The notes under the pieces are model-generated. The model was not told where the DNA came from, did no database searches, and saw only the letters and a program-made list of their open reading frames with translations. The position numbers and the translations under genes are program-made. This document shows, piece after piece, positions 7,612 to 16,150 of a stretch of DNA of 64,000 nucleotides. Numbering within the stretch: the stretch's first letter is position 1; every line of letters begins with the position of its first letter. This stretch comes from VRUE01 sp035557635 (GTDB taxonomy: Bacteria; Actinomycetota; Thermoleophilia; Solirubrobacterales; 70-9), in contig DATMDR010000022.1 in assembly GCA_035557635.1 (NCBI GenBank), positions 20,001 to 84,000 of the forward strand, read 5' to 3'.

Positions 7612-8222
7612 GCATCCGCACTGCAAAGCTCTCCCCGGCAGCACTGGAGACGATTCAATCGCAGCTGTCCAACCTGTCGGTCCGCTCAGAGGCAGTGCAG
7701 CCGGACCTTGCGCTGCTAGCCGGAGCCGCAGCGGAGCGGAATCTCCAAACCGCGGCGGCCCACGACGTCTACAACCTGCCGCTCACCGCGCTTGCGGGAT
7801 CGTCGGGGCCCGAGGCCGCGACATCGGTGGGCGTGCGCTGCCTGATCACCAGCGGTGACAAACCGATCGCCACAGTGGAGTTGCCCGAACCCAACGGCAA
7901 CGAGGGAGCCATCACCTCGCACGGACCGTTCACGCAGGGGACCGTCGACGCCATCCGGGCCGCCGAGGACTCCAGTGACGTCGCCGAAGGAGACTTCGAA
8001 CTGCGACTCCTCCGCATCCCCGCCCTCTACCTGATGACACTCTGGCTGAAAGACGAGGACGACGACCGGGACCTGTTCGTGCCGCTCGAGCCAGCGCCCC
8101 CGCACGTGAGCCCGGGCCGCACCTATACCTGGCAGGAGCTAAGCGAGTGCCTGCGGCCATTGGCACAGGAGCGGCTGGAGGCCAAAGACGTTGACGAGGC
8201 CGGGCCGACTGCGCCTGCCTGA
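7608..8222 (+). CDS. Unknown partner of the cysteine protease
   Basis: 204 residues with no recognised family. There is no signal peptide or membrane segment. The N-terminus (SIRTAKLSPAALETIQSQLS) is helical and Ser/Leu rich. The middle part contains strands (VGVRCLITSGDKPIATVEL) and the C-terminus is acidic (KDEDDDRDLF). Its ATG lies within the stop of the protease gene (ATGA), so both are surely translated together. Possible roles are a protease inhibitor or immunity protein, a chaperone or the substrate. The presence of the pair is seen directly; the roles are inference. Confidence 0.65.
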   Translation: MSIRTAKLSPAALETIQSQLSNLSVRSEAVQPDLALLAGAAAERNLQTAAAHDVYNLPLTALAGSSGPEAATSVGVRCLITSGDKPIATVELPEPNGNEGAITSHGPFTQGTVDAIRAAEDSSDVAEGDFELRLLRIPALYLMTLWLKDEDDDRDLFVPLEPAPPHVSPGRTYTWQELSECLRPLAQERLEAKDVDEAGPTAPA

Positions 8223-8249
8223 GACCCGCTCCCGTAGGCTTTGGTGGCG

Positions 8250-9053
8250 ATGCCGGCGGTCGACATAGGCGGTACCGAGCTCTACTACGAGCGCAGCGGC
8301 GAGGGCGAGCCGCTGCTCCTGATCCAGGGGATGAGCGCGACCCACATGGCCTGGGGTCGTCCCTTCCTCGACGAGCTCGAGCGAAGCTTCGAGTGCACCG
8401 TCTTCGACAACCGCGGCATGGGCCTTTCCGGCCGCGCCGAGCTGCCTTTCACCACCGCTGACATGGCGGCGGACACGGCCGCCCTGCTCGACGCGCTGGA
8501 TGTCGAGACCGCCCACGTGGTCGGGATCTCGATGGGCGGGATGATCGCCCAGGAGCTGGCCCTCGCCCATCCCGAGCGGATCCGCACCCTGACGATCGGC
8601 GCCAGCTACTGCGGCGGCCCGCAGGGTTCGCTGATGGCGCCCGAGGACCTGCAGCTGCTCGGCACCGCCTATGCCTCCGGCGAGCCCGAGCAGGTCATGC
8701 GGGCGATGTGGGAGATCAACCTCTCCCCCGGCTTCCGCGAGGACGACTCGCGCTTCGCCGCCTTCGTCGAGATGGGGTCGGCGCTGCCAGCCCCGCAGCC
8801 GGTCGTCCTGCAGCAGATGCGCGCCTGCGCCGAACACGACACGCACGAGCGCCTCAGCCAGATCTCCCTCCCCACCATGGTCATCCACGGCGACGTCGAT
8901 CGCCTGCTCGACTACGACAACGGCCGCGAGATCGCCGCCCTGATCCCGTCGGCCCGTCTGGAGACGCTCGAGGGCATCGGCCACATGTTCTGGTGGGAGC
9001 AGCCGCAGCGCTCGGCGGAGCTGATCCGCGAGCACGCGCTCGCCCCGGTCTGA
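8250..9053 (+). CDS. Alpha/beta hydrolase
   Basis: 267 residues of the alpha/beta-hydrolase fold. The oxyanion region LLLIQGMSATHMAW is followed by the FDNRGMGLSG loop. The nucleophile elbow GISMGG holds the catalytic Ser, the acid sits in HGDVDRLL and the His in GIGHMFWWE. This resembles the 3-oxoadipate enol-lactonase/haloperoxidase-like branch, with an unknown substrate. I choose ATG 8250 because PAVDIGGTELYYERSG is the usual first strand; TTG and GTG codons lie immediately before it. The gene is probably monocistronic and converges on the large membrane protein. Confidence 0.88.
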   Translation: MPAVDIGGTELYYERSGEGEPLLLIQGMSATHMAWGRPFLDELERSFECTVFDNRGMGLSGRAELPFTTADMAADTAALLDALDVETAHVVGISMGGMIAQELALAHPERIRTLTIGASYCGGPQGSLMAPEDLQLLGTAYASGEPEQVMRAMWEINLSPGFREDDSRFAAFVEMGSALPAPQPVVLQQMRACAEHDTHERLSQISLPTMVIHGDVDRLLDYDNGREIAALIPSARLETLEGIGHMFWWEQPQRSAELIREHALAPV

Positions 9054-9060
9054 GCGGCGC

Positions 9061-11235
9061 TCAGCCTTCGTCGAGCTCGGCGCACCCGGCCGGGTCGAGC
9101 TCGCCGTTGACCTTGAACACGTAGTCGGGCTGAGGCGTGATGTCGGGCTCGGCGATGATCTCCTCGACCCCCGGGTCGTCCTGCAGCCAGTAGTAGATCC
9201 GGTACCAGTAGGGAGAGTCGAACGCGTCGACAGTGAAGCGGCTGACGATGAGGAAGTCGTAGTCGCCGTCGTTGACCAGACGGCGGAACTGCGCGCAGCT
9301 CGTCGGCAGCCGGTAGGTCCCGTCCGGACCCTCGACGCCGATGTACTGGACGTAGTTGTCGAGGTTGCGGCCATAGAAGCCGTACTGGCCGAAGAAGATC
9401 TCGCCCGAGCCAGCGATCCCGATCCGCCGGTCGCTTTGGTTGTGGGCGAAGGTGTAGGCCTTGCGCGGACCGCCTTCCTGCAAGAAGGGCGTCGTTTTCT
9501 CGTAGTGATGCTTGTAGTACTGGACCTCCTGGGCGCGGCCGAGGCCGACCGCGAAGAGGAGGATCGCCGCCGCCGTCCCGGCGACCAGACCGCGGCTGAC
9601 CTGCCGCCGCCCGCGCAGCATCGTCAGCGCCGCCGGCGCCCAGACCAGGGCCAGGGTGAGGAAGATCGTGCCGACGATGTAGCCCGGGTACCAGCGGGGC
9701 GTGGCGAGGACCATGATCGCGAAGACGCCGGCGAGGAAGAGCAGGGTCTGCCAGGCGCGGCTGTCGGGCGCTCGCAGTGGCCGCGCGATCGGCAGCAGCG
9801 CCAGGGCGAGCAGCAGCCCGGGCATCAGGTAGCGGGTGTTGGTGAAGAAGCCGGTGGGCGAGCCTTCCTGGCCCGCCGCCGTCAGCGGCGTGACGACATA
9901 GACGGCGGCGGTGAGCAGGGCGGCGCCGGCCAACACGCGCAGGATCTGGTTGCGCGAGCGCACCACGATGTAGACGGCGGCGGCGACCGCGCAGATCAGG
10001 ATCAGCGGCCAGAGCGGCCCCAGTGCGTTCTCGAGCTGGGGGAAGAACCACTTGCGGTAGATCGTTGGCTCGGTCAGGTAGTCGGCGACGGCGAAGCGCG
10101 GGCGCGGGTCGAGCGGCATCTGGTCTGGCTGCGGCAGGCTCAGCGGCCCCCAGCCGATCTGCGGGATCGGGTTGCCGCCGGTGTGGATCGCCGCGCGCAC
10201 GTACCAGTAGCCGCCGACCACGAAGGCGGGAATACCGATCGCGGCGGCGGTCATCAGCCGCCGCCCGGCACCGCTGACGACGACCATGCCGACCGCTATC
10301 GCGCCGACCGGGGCCAGCAGCGGCAGCTTCACCGAGATCGCGAGCCCAGCCGCAATCCCGGCCAGGATCAGCGGGCCCTTGTCAAGCAGCGGCGCGTCGC
10401 GTTCGGGCGTGTCATGCACCGCCCCCGCGTCAGGCGCGCGGCGCTGGTGGCCGTTGATCAGGAAGGCGGCGAAGGCGAGCAGGAAGGCGAGTCCCATGAT
10501 GTCGTTGCGGCCCTCGCCGGGCTGGGTCTCGATCATCACCCCGGCCGAGAAGACCAGCGCCGAGGCGACCAGCGTCGCCGGGCCGACCTTGTAGGGGCGG
10601 CCAACGCACCAGGCAGCGAGCAGGCCGATCGCCAGCCAGGCGAGGTTGATCAGCGGCGAGAGCCAGTCGCTATCGAAGAGGACGATGCCGGCGGCGTGGA
10701 TCAGCTCCGCGCTGCCGGGGTAGAACCAGGCGGCGAGCCGCAGCGGGTCGGTGAAGTGCAGGGGCAGGATCGTGCCCTCCTGCGCGATCCGGCCCGAGAA
10801 CGGCATGTGGTACCAGGTGGTGTCGCCGCCGAACATGCCGTAGTCGAGCGCCTGCTGGGCGGGGAAGGTCCACTCGGCGACCACCCAGGAGGCGACCCCA
10901 AGCGCCAGCACCAGGGCGGCCGTCTGCGCTCGCGGCGCCTCGATTTCGCGGCCGTCGCGCGGCGCCTGGCGCCAGCCGACCCAGGCGGCGAGCAGGCCGA
11001 CCGCGATGCAGCCGATGATCGTCCAGCCCAGCGTCAGGATGCCCAGCGTGCCGAGCAGCTGCAGGGCGAGGATCAGCAGCGCCGTAGCGATCGTCAGGTC
11101 GGCGAGGCGCGCCAGGGCGCCGGAGAACTCGGGCACGATCCAGCGCCGCAGCCAGTAGGCACCGAGGCCGAGCGCGGAAAGGATCGCGATGACGGCGAGG
11201 CAGCCGCCGATGTAGGAGGCAAAGGACGGGGTCAC
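9061..11235 (-). CDS. Large polytopic membrane protein, GT-C glycosyltransferase-like
   Basis: 724 residues with about 12-14 predicted membrane helices and a C-terminal soluble part of about 150 residues. The first large extracytoplasmic loop contains GMFGGDTTWYHMPF, an acidic residue placed like the catalytic Asp of lipid-linked GT-C enzymes (ArnT/PMT/EmbC-like). The C-terminal region has mixed alpha/beta character (YYKHHYEKTTPFLQEGGPRK, DYDFLIVSRFTVDAFDSP). It likely transfers a sugar from a polyprenyl carrier outside the membrane. Start GTG 11235. It stands between convergent neighbours and is probably a single gene. The family assignment is by topology and the loop motif only. Confidence 0.6.
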   Translation of the reverse strand: MTPSFASYIGGCLAVIAILSALGLGAYWLRRWIVPEFSGALARLADLTIATALLILALQLLGTLGILTLGWTIIGCIAVGLLAAWVGWRQAPRDGREIEAPRAQTAALVLALGVASWVVAEWTFPAQQALDYGMFGGDTTWYHMPFSGRIAQEGTILPLHFTDPLRLAAWFYPGSAELIHAAGIVLFDSDWLSPLINLAWLAIGLLAAWCVGRPYKVGPATLVASALVFSAGVMIETQPGEGRNDIMGLAFLLAFAAFLINGHQRRAPDAGAVHDTPERDAPLLDKGPLILAGIAAGLAISVKLPLLAPVGAIAVGMVVVSGAGRRLMTAAAIGIPAFVVGGYWYVRAAIHTGGNPIPQIGWGPLSLPQPDQMPLDPRPRFAVADYLTEPTIYRKWFFPQLENALGPLWPLILICAVAAAVYIVVRSRNQILRVLAGAALLTAAVYVVTPLTAAGQEGSPTGFFTNTRYLMPGLLLALALLPIARPLRAPDSRAWQTLLFLAGVFAIMVLATPRWYPGYIVGTIFLTLALVWAPAALTMLRGRRQVSRGLVAGTAAAILLFAVGLGRAQEVQYYKHHYEKTTPFLQEGGPRKAYTFAHNQSDRRIGIAGSGEIFFGQYGFYGRNLDNYVQYIGVEGPDGTYRLPTSCAQFRRLVNDGDYDFLIVSRFTVDAFDSPYWYRIYYWLQDDPGVEEIIAEPDITPQPDYVFKVNGELDPAGCAELDEG

Positions 11236-11289
11236 CGGCGCGGGATGCTATTCGCAGCGCCGGGCGGGCGGGTCCGCCTGCACCACGGG

Positions 11290-11901
11290 CTAGGAAGCGG
11301 CGGTGGGGATGCGGCAGGAGACGCCGGTACCGGCTAGGCCGCAGTAGCCGTTCGGCACCTTGTGCAGGTACTGCTGGTGGTAGTCCTCGGCGTAGTAGAA
11401 GTGGCCGGCAGGCTCGACCTCGGTGGTGATCGGGGCGTGGCCGGCGTCGCGCAGCGCCTCGTCGTAGGCGCGCCGTGCCATCTCCGCGGTCTCCTTCTGG
11501 GTGTCATTGACGAAGTAGATGCCGGAGCGGTACTGGGTGCCGACATCGTTGCCCTGGCGCATGCCCTGGGTCGGGTCGTGCTCCTCGAAGAAGACCTTGA
11601 GCAGATCGGCGTAGGAGATCTTGGCCGGATCGAAGGCGACGAGCACCGCCTCGGCGTGGCCGGTCTGTCCGCTGCAAACCTCCTCGTAGGTGGGATTCGG
11701 CGTGGTCCCGCTCATGTAGCCGACCGTCGTCGTGTAAACGCCGTCGAGCCCCCAGAAGAGTCGCTCCGCCCCCCAGAAGCAGCCGAGCGCGAAGTAGGCC
11801 GTCTCGACTCCCTCCGGGAAGGGCGGCTGCAGCGGCGTGCCGAGCACGGCGTGGCGCTCGGGGACCTCGAAAGCAGGCTCGCTGCGACCCAGCAGGTTCA
11901 T
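11290..11901 (-). CDS. msrA: Peptide-methionine (S)-S-oxide reductase
   Basis: 203 residues. MsrA repairs oxidised methionine (S-epimer) in proteins. The active-site motif GCFWGAERLFW (Cys near residue 42) is followed by VYTTTVGYMSG, then the conserved YEEVCSGQTGHAEAV, and TQYRSGIYF. The tail contains AEDYHQQYL as in most MsrA proteins. Length and motifs fit an intact enzyme with a short N-terminal extension (LLGRSEPAFEVPERH). Start ATG 11901, 25 bp from the divergent small membrane protein, so regulatory sequences are shared. Confidence 0.96.
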   Translation of the reverse strand: MNLLGRSEPAFEVPERHAVLGTPLQPPFPEGVETAYFALGCFWGAERLFWGLDGVYTTTVGYMSGTTPNPTYEEVCSGQTGHAEAVLVAFDPAKISYADLLKVFFEEHDPTQGMRQGNDVGTQYRSGIYFVNDTQKETAEMARRAYDEALRDAGHAPITTEVEPAGHFYYAEDYHQQYLHKVPNGYCGLAGTGVSCRIPTAAS

Positions 11902-11926
11902 CTCCCCCTGACGTTACAGTGCGCCA

Positions 11927-12199
11927 ATCGGCTGCCTAGCGATCCTCCTCGCCCTGATCTCGCCGCGCCTGGCGCTGTTCGTCATCTTCCTGTTCAGCGA
12001 CCTGCTCAGTCGCGCCTTCGACAGCTGGCTGGTCCCATTCCTCGGCTTCTTCCTGCTCCCTTGGACGACGCTCGCCTACGCCCTGATGTGGAGCTCCTCG
12101 GACGGCGTCGTCGGCTTCGAGTGGTTCATCGTCGTCTTCGCCTTCCTCTTCGACCTCGGCGCCTACGCCGGAGGCAGCCGCAGCCGGTACGAGCGCTGA
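11927..12199 (+). CDS. Small membrane protein with an ATC start
   Basis: 90 residues. Three hydrophobic segments: CLAILLALISPRLALFVIFL (3-22), VPFLGFFLLPWTTLAYALMW (about 35-54) and WFIVVFAFLFDLGAYAGG (about 65-82), then a basic tail SRSRYER. The pattern matches a recurrent small actinobacterial membrane protein that begins Met-Gly-Cys-Leu. Here the first codon of that block is ATC, exactly 6 nt after TACAGT, and the frame has no ATG, GTG or TTG between the upstream TGA and this point. Function unknown. The family recollection is from general knowledge, not a search. Confidence 0.65.
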   Translation: MGCLAILLALISPRLALFVIFLFSDLLSRAFDSWLVPFLGFFLLPWTTLAYALMWSSSDGVVGFEWFIVVFAFLFDLGAYAGGSRSRYER

Positions 12200-12200
12200 G

Positions 12201-12467
12201 CTACTCGCCCGGCGGTAGCGGGTAGGCGACAAGGACGTGGGCCTTACCCAGCGTCAGGAAGGGGTAGCGCTTGGCCTCACCGCCCGCGAGCGGAGAGACC
12301 TCCACGTTGACGAGCGGGACGAAGCTCAGGTCCTCGCGGTTGAGCAGGTCGGAAAAGCGGCTCTGGTAGCCCTCCGGCGGTAGCTGCACGTCACCGACGA
12401 TGCGCAACCGGTCCGTCTCGAAGACCACGCGCTCGATTCGGTGCTCGACCCCGGTGGCCTCCTCCAC
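12201..12467 (-). CDS. Small conserved protein of unknown function
   Basis: 88 residues, all predicted soluble. It alternates short strands and acidic loops (HRIERVVFETDRLRIVGDVQL, then FVPLVNVEVSPLAG and KAHVLVAYPLP), suggesting a small beta-rich fold. GTG 12467 is preferred to TTG 12476 because TATAGT lies 8 nt before it, whereas the TTG would begin next to that box. It converges with the small membrane protein gene, with one base between the two stops. Confidence 0.55.
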   Translation of the reverse strand: MEEATGVEHRIERVVFETDRLRIVGDVQLPPEGYQSRFSDLLNREDLSFVPLVNVEVSPLAGGEAKRYPFLTLGKAHVLVAYPLPPGE

Positions 12468-12540
12468 AAGGAACAACTATAAGGCGATCCAGCCGATGCT
12501 CACGCAGCGGTGAGGAATCCAGTTTGTACATAGATATGGC

Positions 12541-12562
12541 GTTACGTAACAGCCGTTACGTT
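12541..12562 (+). promoter_or_regulatory. Putative TetR operator over the -10 box
   Basis: A perfect 10-bp palindrome GTTACGTAAC (12541-12550) is followed after 5 bp by a second GTTACGTTA-type half. The latter overlaps TACGTT (12557-12562), the likely -10 of the TetR gene 6 nt further on. Binding here would block its own transcription. Confidence 0.5.
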
Positions 12563-12568
12563 ATGCCT

Positions 12569-13141
12569 ATGGCCCGGCCGCTGGACCCCCGTGTGGACGA
12601 GGCGATCGCCGACGCAACGCTGAAGCTGCTCAACGAGCGCGGTTTCGCCGCGATGACGATGGAGGCGGTAGCGGAGATGGCCAAGGTCGGCAAGCCGACG
12701 ATCTACCGCCGCTTTCCCAGCAAGGCGTCGCTGGTGGCGGCCGTGATCGCCCGGCAGCTGCCCGAGCTCGACGTGCCCGAGCTCGGCGACACGCGCGCCG
12801 AGCTCTGGATCGCGGTCGAAACCGGGATGCCCAGAGACGGCCTGGCCTACATCCGTCTGACCGGCGGCCTGATGGCCGAGCAGGAGCGGCACCCGGAGCT
12901 GATCGAGACCTTCCGCAGCAGCGTCACGCGTCCCCGCCGCGCGATCGTCCGCTCGCTGATCGAACGTGGCCAGGCACGTGGAGACATCCGCGGCGACGTC
13001 GACCCGGAAGGCGCGGTCGACTCGCTCGTCGGCCCCTTCCTCGCCCGCGCCTTCGCCGGCACTGACACCGGCGAGGGCTGGCAAAAAAGGAACTTCGAGA
13101 CCTGGTGGAGGTCGATCAGGGCAAAGGAGGAACCGGCCTAG
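12569..13141 (+). CDS. TetR/AcrR family transcriptional regulator
   Basis: 190 residues. The N-terminal helix-turn-helix domain shows FAAMTMEAVAEMAKVGKPTI followed by YRRFPSKASLVAAVI, typical of TetR repressors. The C-terminal ligand domain has the usual helical make-up (TetR_C-type, SLVGPFLARAF). I choose ATG 12569 (MARPLDPRVDEA) because TACGTT lies exactly 6 nt upstream. An in-frame TTG at 12524 would place codons over the operator and promoter. It likely represses itself through the GTTACGTAAC site. No target gene is adjacent on its downstream side, where tRNA-Pro is encoded on the opposite strand. Confidence 0.9.
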   Translation: MARPLDPRVDEAIADATLKLLNERGFAAMTMEAVAEMAKVGKPTIYRRFPSKASLVAAVIARQLPELDVPELGDTRAELWIAVETGMPRDGLAYIRLTGGLMAEQERHPELIETFRSSVTRPRRAIVRSLIERGQARGDIRGDVDPEGAVDSLVGPFLARAFAGTDTGEGWQKRNFETWWRSIRAKEEPA

Positions 13142-13156
13142 CTCAGCCTCGTCTCA

Positions 13157-13230
13157 TCGGGGCGACTGGATTTGAACCAGCGACCGCTCGGCCCCCAGCC
13201 GAGTGCGCTACCAGACTGCGCCACGCCCCG
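13157..13230 (-). tRNA. tRNA-Pro (GGG)
   Basis: On the minus strand the acceptor is CGGGGCG/CGCCCCG. Anticodon stem CTCGG/CCGAG encloses loop CTGGGGG (anticodon GGG). The T arm carries TGGTTCAAATCCAG and the discriminator is A. Confidence 0.95.
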
Positions 13231-13257
13231 TGGTTCCGCGTATTCTGACGGATCTGC

Positions 13258-13328
13258 GCGGCGGTAGCTCAATGGTAGAGCCTCAGCCTTCCAAGCTGAT
13301 GACGCGGGTTCGACTCCCGTCCGCCGCT
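13258..13328 (+). tRNA. tRNA-Gly (TCC)
   Basis: Acceptor GCGGCGG/CCGCCGC. Anticodon stem TCAGC/GCTGA encloses loop CTTCCAA (anticodon TCC). The T arm carries GGGTTCGACTCCC and the discriminator is T. It stands 27 bp from and divergent to tRNA-Pro. Confidence 0.95.
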
Positions 13329-13336
13329 TCAGTTTC

Positions 13337-13363
13337 GTGCCCGAATGCCGATTCGGTAGGCAC
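13337..13363 (+). promoter_or_regulatory. Hairpin between tRNA-Gly and the PQQ-propeller gene
   Basis: GTGCC-CGAAT, loop GCCG, then ATTCG-gta-GGCAC: a 10-bp stem with a 3-nt bulge, ending 2 bp before the ATG at 13366. It could help terminate the tRNA transcript or control the next gene; there is no T tract. Confidence 0.35.
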
Positions 13364-13365
13364 GA

Positions 13366-14586
13366 ATGCGGACCTGGATCGGGAAAGGAAGTGCCTTCGC
13401 CTGCGTCGCGATGCTCGTCGCCGGCCTCGCGCTCGGCGGCTGTGGCAGCGAGGCGGACGAGCAGGACGACGCCTCTGCCGGCGAACCCGGCCTCGTCGAC
13501 TGGCCGCTGTTCGGCCGCGTCCATCAGCGCACTCACTACCTGCCGGCGGGGCGCGCCGCGCTCGATCCGCCGCTGCGCGAAGCCTGGTCGATCAGTACCC
13601 ATGCGCTGATCGAGTTCCCGCCGGCGATCGCCGGCGGCGTCGCCTACGTCGTCAACAAGTACGGCAACGCGAAAGCGATCCGCCTGCGCGACCGCAAGGT
13701 GCTCTGGGAACGCGTCACTCACCCAAACCAGAAAGGCTCGCCGACCGACGTCACCGGCCCGACCTACCACCGCGGCCTCGTCTTCTTCGCCTTCATGGAC
13801 GGCAACTTGGTCGCGATCGACGCCGACACCGGCAAGCGTGCCTGGGTGCGCAACCTGCACACCGAGCTCGAATCCTCGCCGCTGGCGGTAGGTGGCACCC
13901 TCTACGTCGGCTCAAACGAGACCAACCTGATCGCCCTGCGCGCTTCCGACGGCAAGGTCCGCTGGCAGTTCAACGCGCCCGGCGCGATCAAAGCCAGCCC
14001 GACCTTCCACGACGGCCGCGTCTACGTCGCCGACTACAAGAGCGCGATGTTCTGCCTCGACGCGGATACCGGCAAACCGATTTGGCGCACCAACACCTCG
14101 GAGGCGCCCCCGTTCGGCGAGGGCGGCTTCTACTCCTCCCCCGCGGTCGCCTTCGGTCGCGTCTACGCCGGGCGCGACGACGGCACCGTCTTCGCCCTCG
14201 ACGCGAAGACCGGCAAGGTCGAGTGGTCCTTCCCCACCAACGACTACGTCTACGGCTCGCCGGCGGTCGCCAAGGTCCCCGGCACGCCGCCGACCGTTTA
14301 CATCGGCTCCTACGACGAGCACTTCTACGCGCTCAACGCGCTGACCGGCAAGCAGCGGTGGAAGTTCGACGTCGGTGGGCCGGTGCCGGGGACGGCGACC
14401 GTGATCGGGCACACCGTCTACACCTCGAGCTTCAAGACCCGCGACGCGATCGGCATCGACGTCCACACCCACCGCAAGACGTTCCAGCTGCGCCAGGCGG
14501 GCTACACCCCGGTCGTCTCCGACGGCCACCGCCTCTACCTGATCGGCTACTACGAGGTGATCGGCCTCGAGCCGAAGCGGCGCTGA
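13366..14586 (+). CDS. PQQ-binding-like beta-propeller lipoprotein
   Basis: 406 residues. Residues 1-26 form a lipoprotein signal with lipobox LALGGC, so the protein is tethered outside the membrane. Seven to eight repeats of the PQQ-propeller type follow (for example LVAIDADTGKRAWVRNLHTE, MFCLDADTGKPIWRTNTS, VFALDAKTGKVEWSFPT and YALNALTGKQRWKFDVG), each with the diagnostic D-x-x-T-G-x-x-x-W. Related domains serve in BamB-like scaffolds and in quinoprotein dehydrogenases. No dehydrogenase active-site residues are evident, so a binding or scaffold role seems more likely. Start ATG 13366. Confidence 0.85.
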   Translation: MRTWIGKGSAFACVAMLVAGLALGGCGSEADEQDDASAGEPGLVDWPLFGRVHQRTHYLPAGRAALDPPLREAWSISTHALIEFPPAIAGGVAYVVNKYGNAKAIRLRDRKVLWERVTHPNQKGSPTDVTGPTYHRGLVFFAFMDGNLVAIDADTGKRAWVRNLHTELESSPLAVGGTLYVGSNETNLIALRASDGKVRWQFNAPGAIKASPTFHDGRVYVADYKSAMFCLDADTGKPIWRTNTSEAPPFGEGGFYSSPAVAFGRVYAGRDDGTVFALDAKTGKVEWSFPTNDYVYGSPAVAKVPGTPPTVYIGSYDEHFYALNALTGKQRWKFDVGGPVPGTATVIGHTVYTSSFKTRDAIGIDVHTHRKTFQLRQAGYTPVVSDGHRLYLIGYYEVIGLEPKRR

Positions 14587-14587
14587 C

Positions 14588-16048
14588 TCAGCGCCGCGGC
14601 TCGGTTTCGACACCCGTGAGGCGGACCCGCCAGCCGATGTCCTTCGCCGCGCACTTGGTCCCGAAGGCACTCCCACCGATGCGGGATAGCGTTCCCGACG
14701 CGCGCGCCCCCTTGATCCTGCCCGACATGCGAACCGTGCCTCCGGTCTCCAGTGTCCGGCGAAAGGAGAAGCGGCCCCGGCGGATCCGCTCACCGCGGAA
14801 GGAGGTTGTGTTGGTGTGCAGCTTGCCATCGGCGCAACGGGCGCGCCAGCGCAGGAAGACGGATCGAATCGAGGTCCGATCCACCGCGATGAAGATCGGC
14901 AGGTTCTGGCTGGTCGTCCCGGTGTAGAGGCCGCGCCCGAAAGGGGGAGGCTGCGGCGCCTCGATCCTGCCCGCCTGTCCGGCGGTGGCGGCCCTTCCTC
15001 CGGGCACCGTGATCCTCACCGAGGTCCTGACCTTCACCGATCCGGCATCGCGCAGGACCCTGGAGCCGCTACGCGAGAGGCGCACCAGGACTTTCGCGCT
15101 GGCTCCCCCCGGCAGGGAGAAGCGGCCTGCGCCCAGGCGGCTGAGCCTTGTGCCTACGGCCCGTTGGCTGGACCTGGCGAGGTCCACGCGCGCACGTACC
15201 GAGCAGGGAGTGGGGCCGATCGGACAACGCACGGTCAGGCCCGTGTCGACCACCGGCGAGCGCTCCGACCGGCCCGAATCCCGCAGCTCCGGCTTGCTCG
15301 TCGCGAATGCTTTCGCCCGCCTCAGCGTCGGCCTGGGAGCCGGGCATAGAGCGGGTTCGGTGGCGACCTGACCGACCTCGTCAGCGGTCAGAACGCCGTC
15401 GTAGACCAAGAGGCAGGCAAGCGCCCCGGCCGACTCCTCACCACCCGCCGGGCCGCTGGTGTTGTCCTGGAAGAGCCGCAGCGTCCCGGGGCCGAGATCG
15501 AAGTCTTTGGAGGCGGTCGCGGCGACGACCTCGGCGCCGTTCACGTACGCGACCACCCGCTGCGAGCCGTCGGCGGCAGGCGCGCTGGTGAAAGCGACCT
15601 GGGCGTAGGACTCGTCGAACACGATCCCGCCGCGGGTGGGCCTGCCGTCGCTGCCGTAGATGACCGCATTCCCGCTGTAGTCGTAGAAGCCGTTGTCGGA
15701 CGTGCTGTTGCTGAAGTCGAGGATGCGCCTGAAGCGCTCGAGGTCGTCCAGGCGGAACAGCAGCACCACCGAGTAGCTGCGTGGGTCAACCAGCCCGGCC
15801 GTGCCCAGGGCGAGCCCGCTGCCCCTGGGGAACCTCAGCACCTGCCGCCTGACGCCATCGACGGTCTCGAAGGCGAAGCGGTTACCCGCCCCGAGATTCG
15901 TGAGGTCGGGCGCGCCGGCAACCGCAGAAGCCAGGTTGCCCTGCAGCTGGTAGTTGGCCTTCAGCGTGGCAGCACCCGCGCTCTCGCCCGCGCCGAGCAC
16001 GATCGCCGCGGCGACCAGCACTCCAGCGATTCCCCTTGCCCCCTGCAC
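14588..16048 (-). CDS. Secreted LamG (concanavalin A-like) domain protein
   Basis: 486 residues. A signal peptide (1-27, ending AGA) is followed by a LamG/concanavalin A-like jelly-roll domain (about 28-230: GNLASAVAGAPDLTNLGAG, RSYSVVLLFRLDDLERFRRI, RVVAYVNGAEVVA). The C-terminal half is repetitive, arginine-rich and beta-stranded. It ends in a region (TSQNLPIFIAVDRTSIRSVF, GRIKGARASGTLSRIGG) also common in exported actinobacterial proteins. It probably binds glycans on the cell surface. GTG 16048 is placed 6 nt after TAGGAT, so it is likely leaderless. Confidence 0.75.
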   Translation of the reverse strand: MQGARGIAGVLVAAAIVLGAGESAGAATLKANYQLQGNLASAVAGAPDLTNLGAGNRFAFETVDGVRRQVLRFPRGSGLALGTAGLVDPRSYSVVLLFRLDDLERFRRILDFSNSTSDNGFYDYSGNAVIYGSDGRPTRGGIVFDESYAQVAFTSAPAADGSQRVVAYVNGAEVVAATASKDFDLGPGTLRLFQDNTSGPAGGEESAGALACLLVYDGVLTADEVGQVATEPALCPAPRPTLRRAKAFATSKPELRDSGRSERSPVVDTGLTVRCPIGPTPCSVRARVDLARSSQRAVGTRLSRLGAGRFSLPGGASAKVLVRLSRSGSRVLRDAGSVKVRTSVRITVPGGRAATAGQAGRIEAPQPPPFGRGLYTGTTSQNLPIFIAVDRTSIRSVFLRWRARCADGKLHTNTTSFRGERIRRGRFSFRRTLETGGTVRMSGRIKGARASGTLSRIGGSAFGTKCAAKDIGWRVRLTGVETEPRR

Positions 16049-16150
16049 GAACCGATCCTATAGCTACCTTTGAGCGGCAATGGCGGTGACACTGAGCGCG
16101 TCAACCCAACCTCGGCGACAGTCGAGCCCGTAACCGGAGAGGATAGGTAG

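Noticed and set aside
9436..11337. A 633-codon frame antisense to the large membrane protein
   Set aside because: Arg/Gly/Asp/Gln-rich shadow of hydrophobic codons; no motif, signal or ribosome site.
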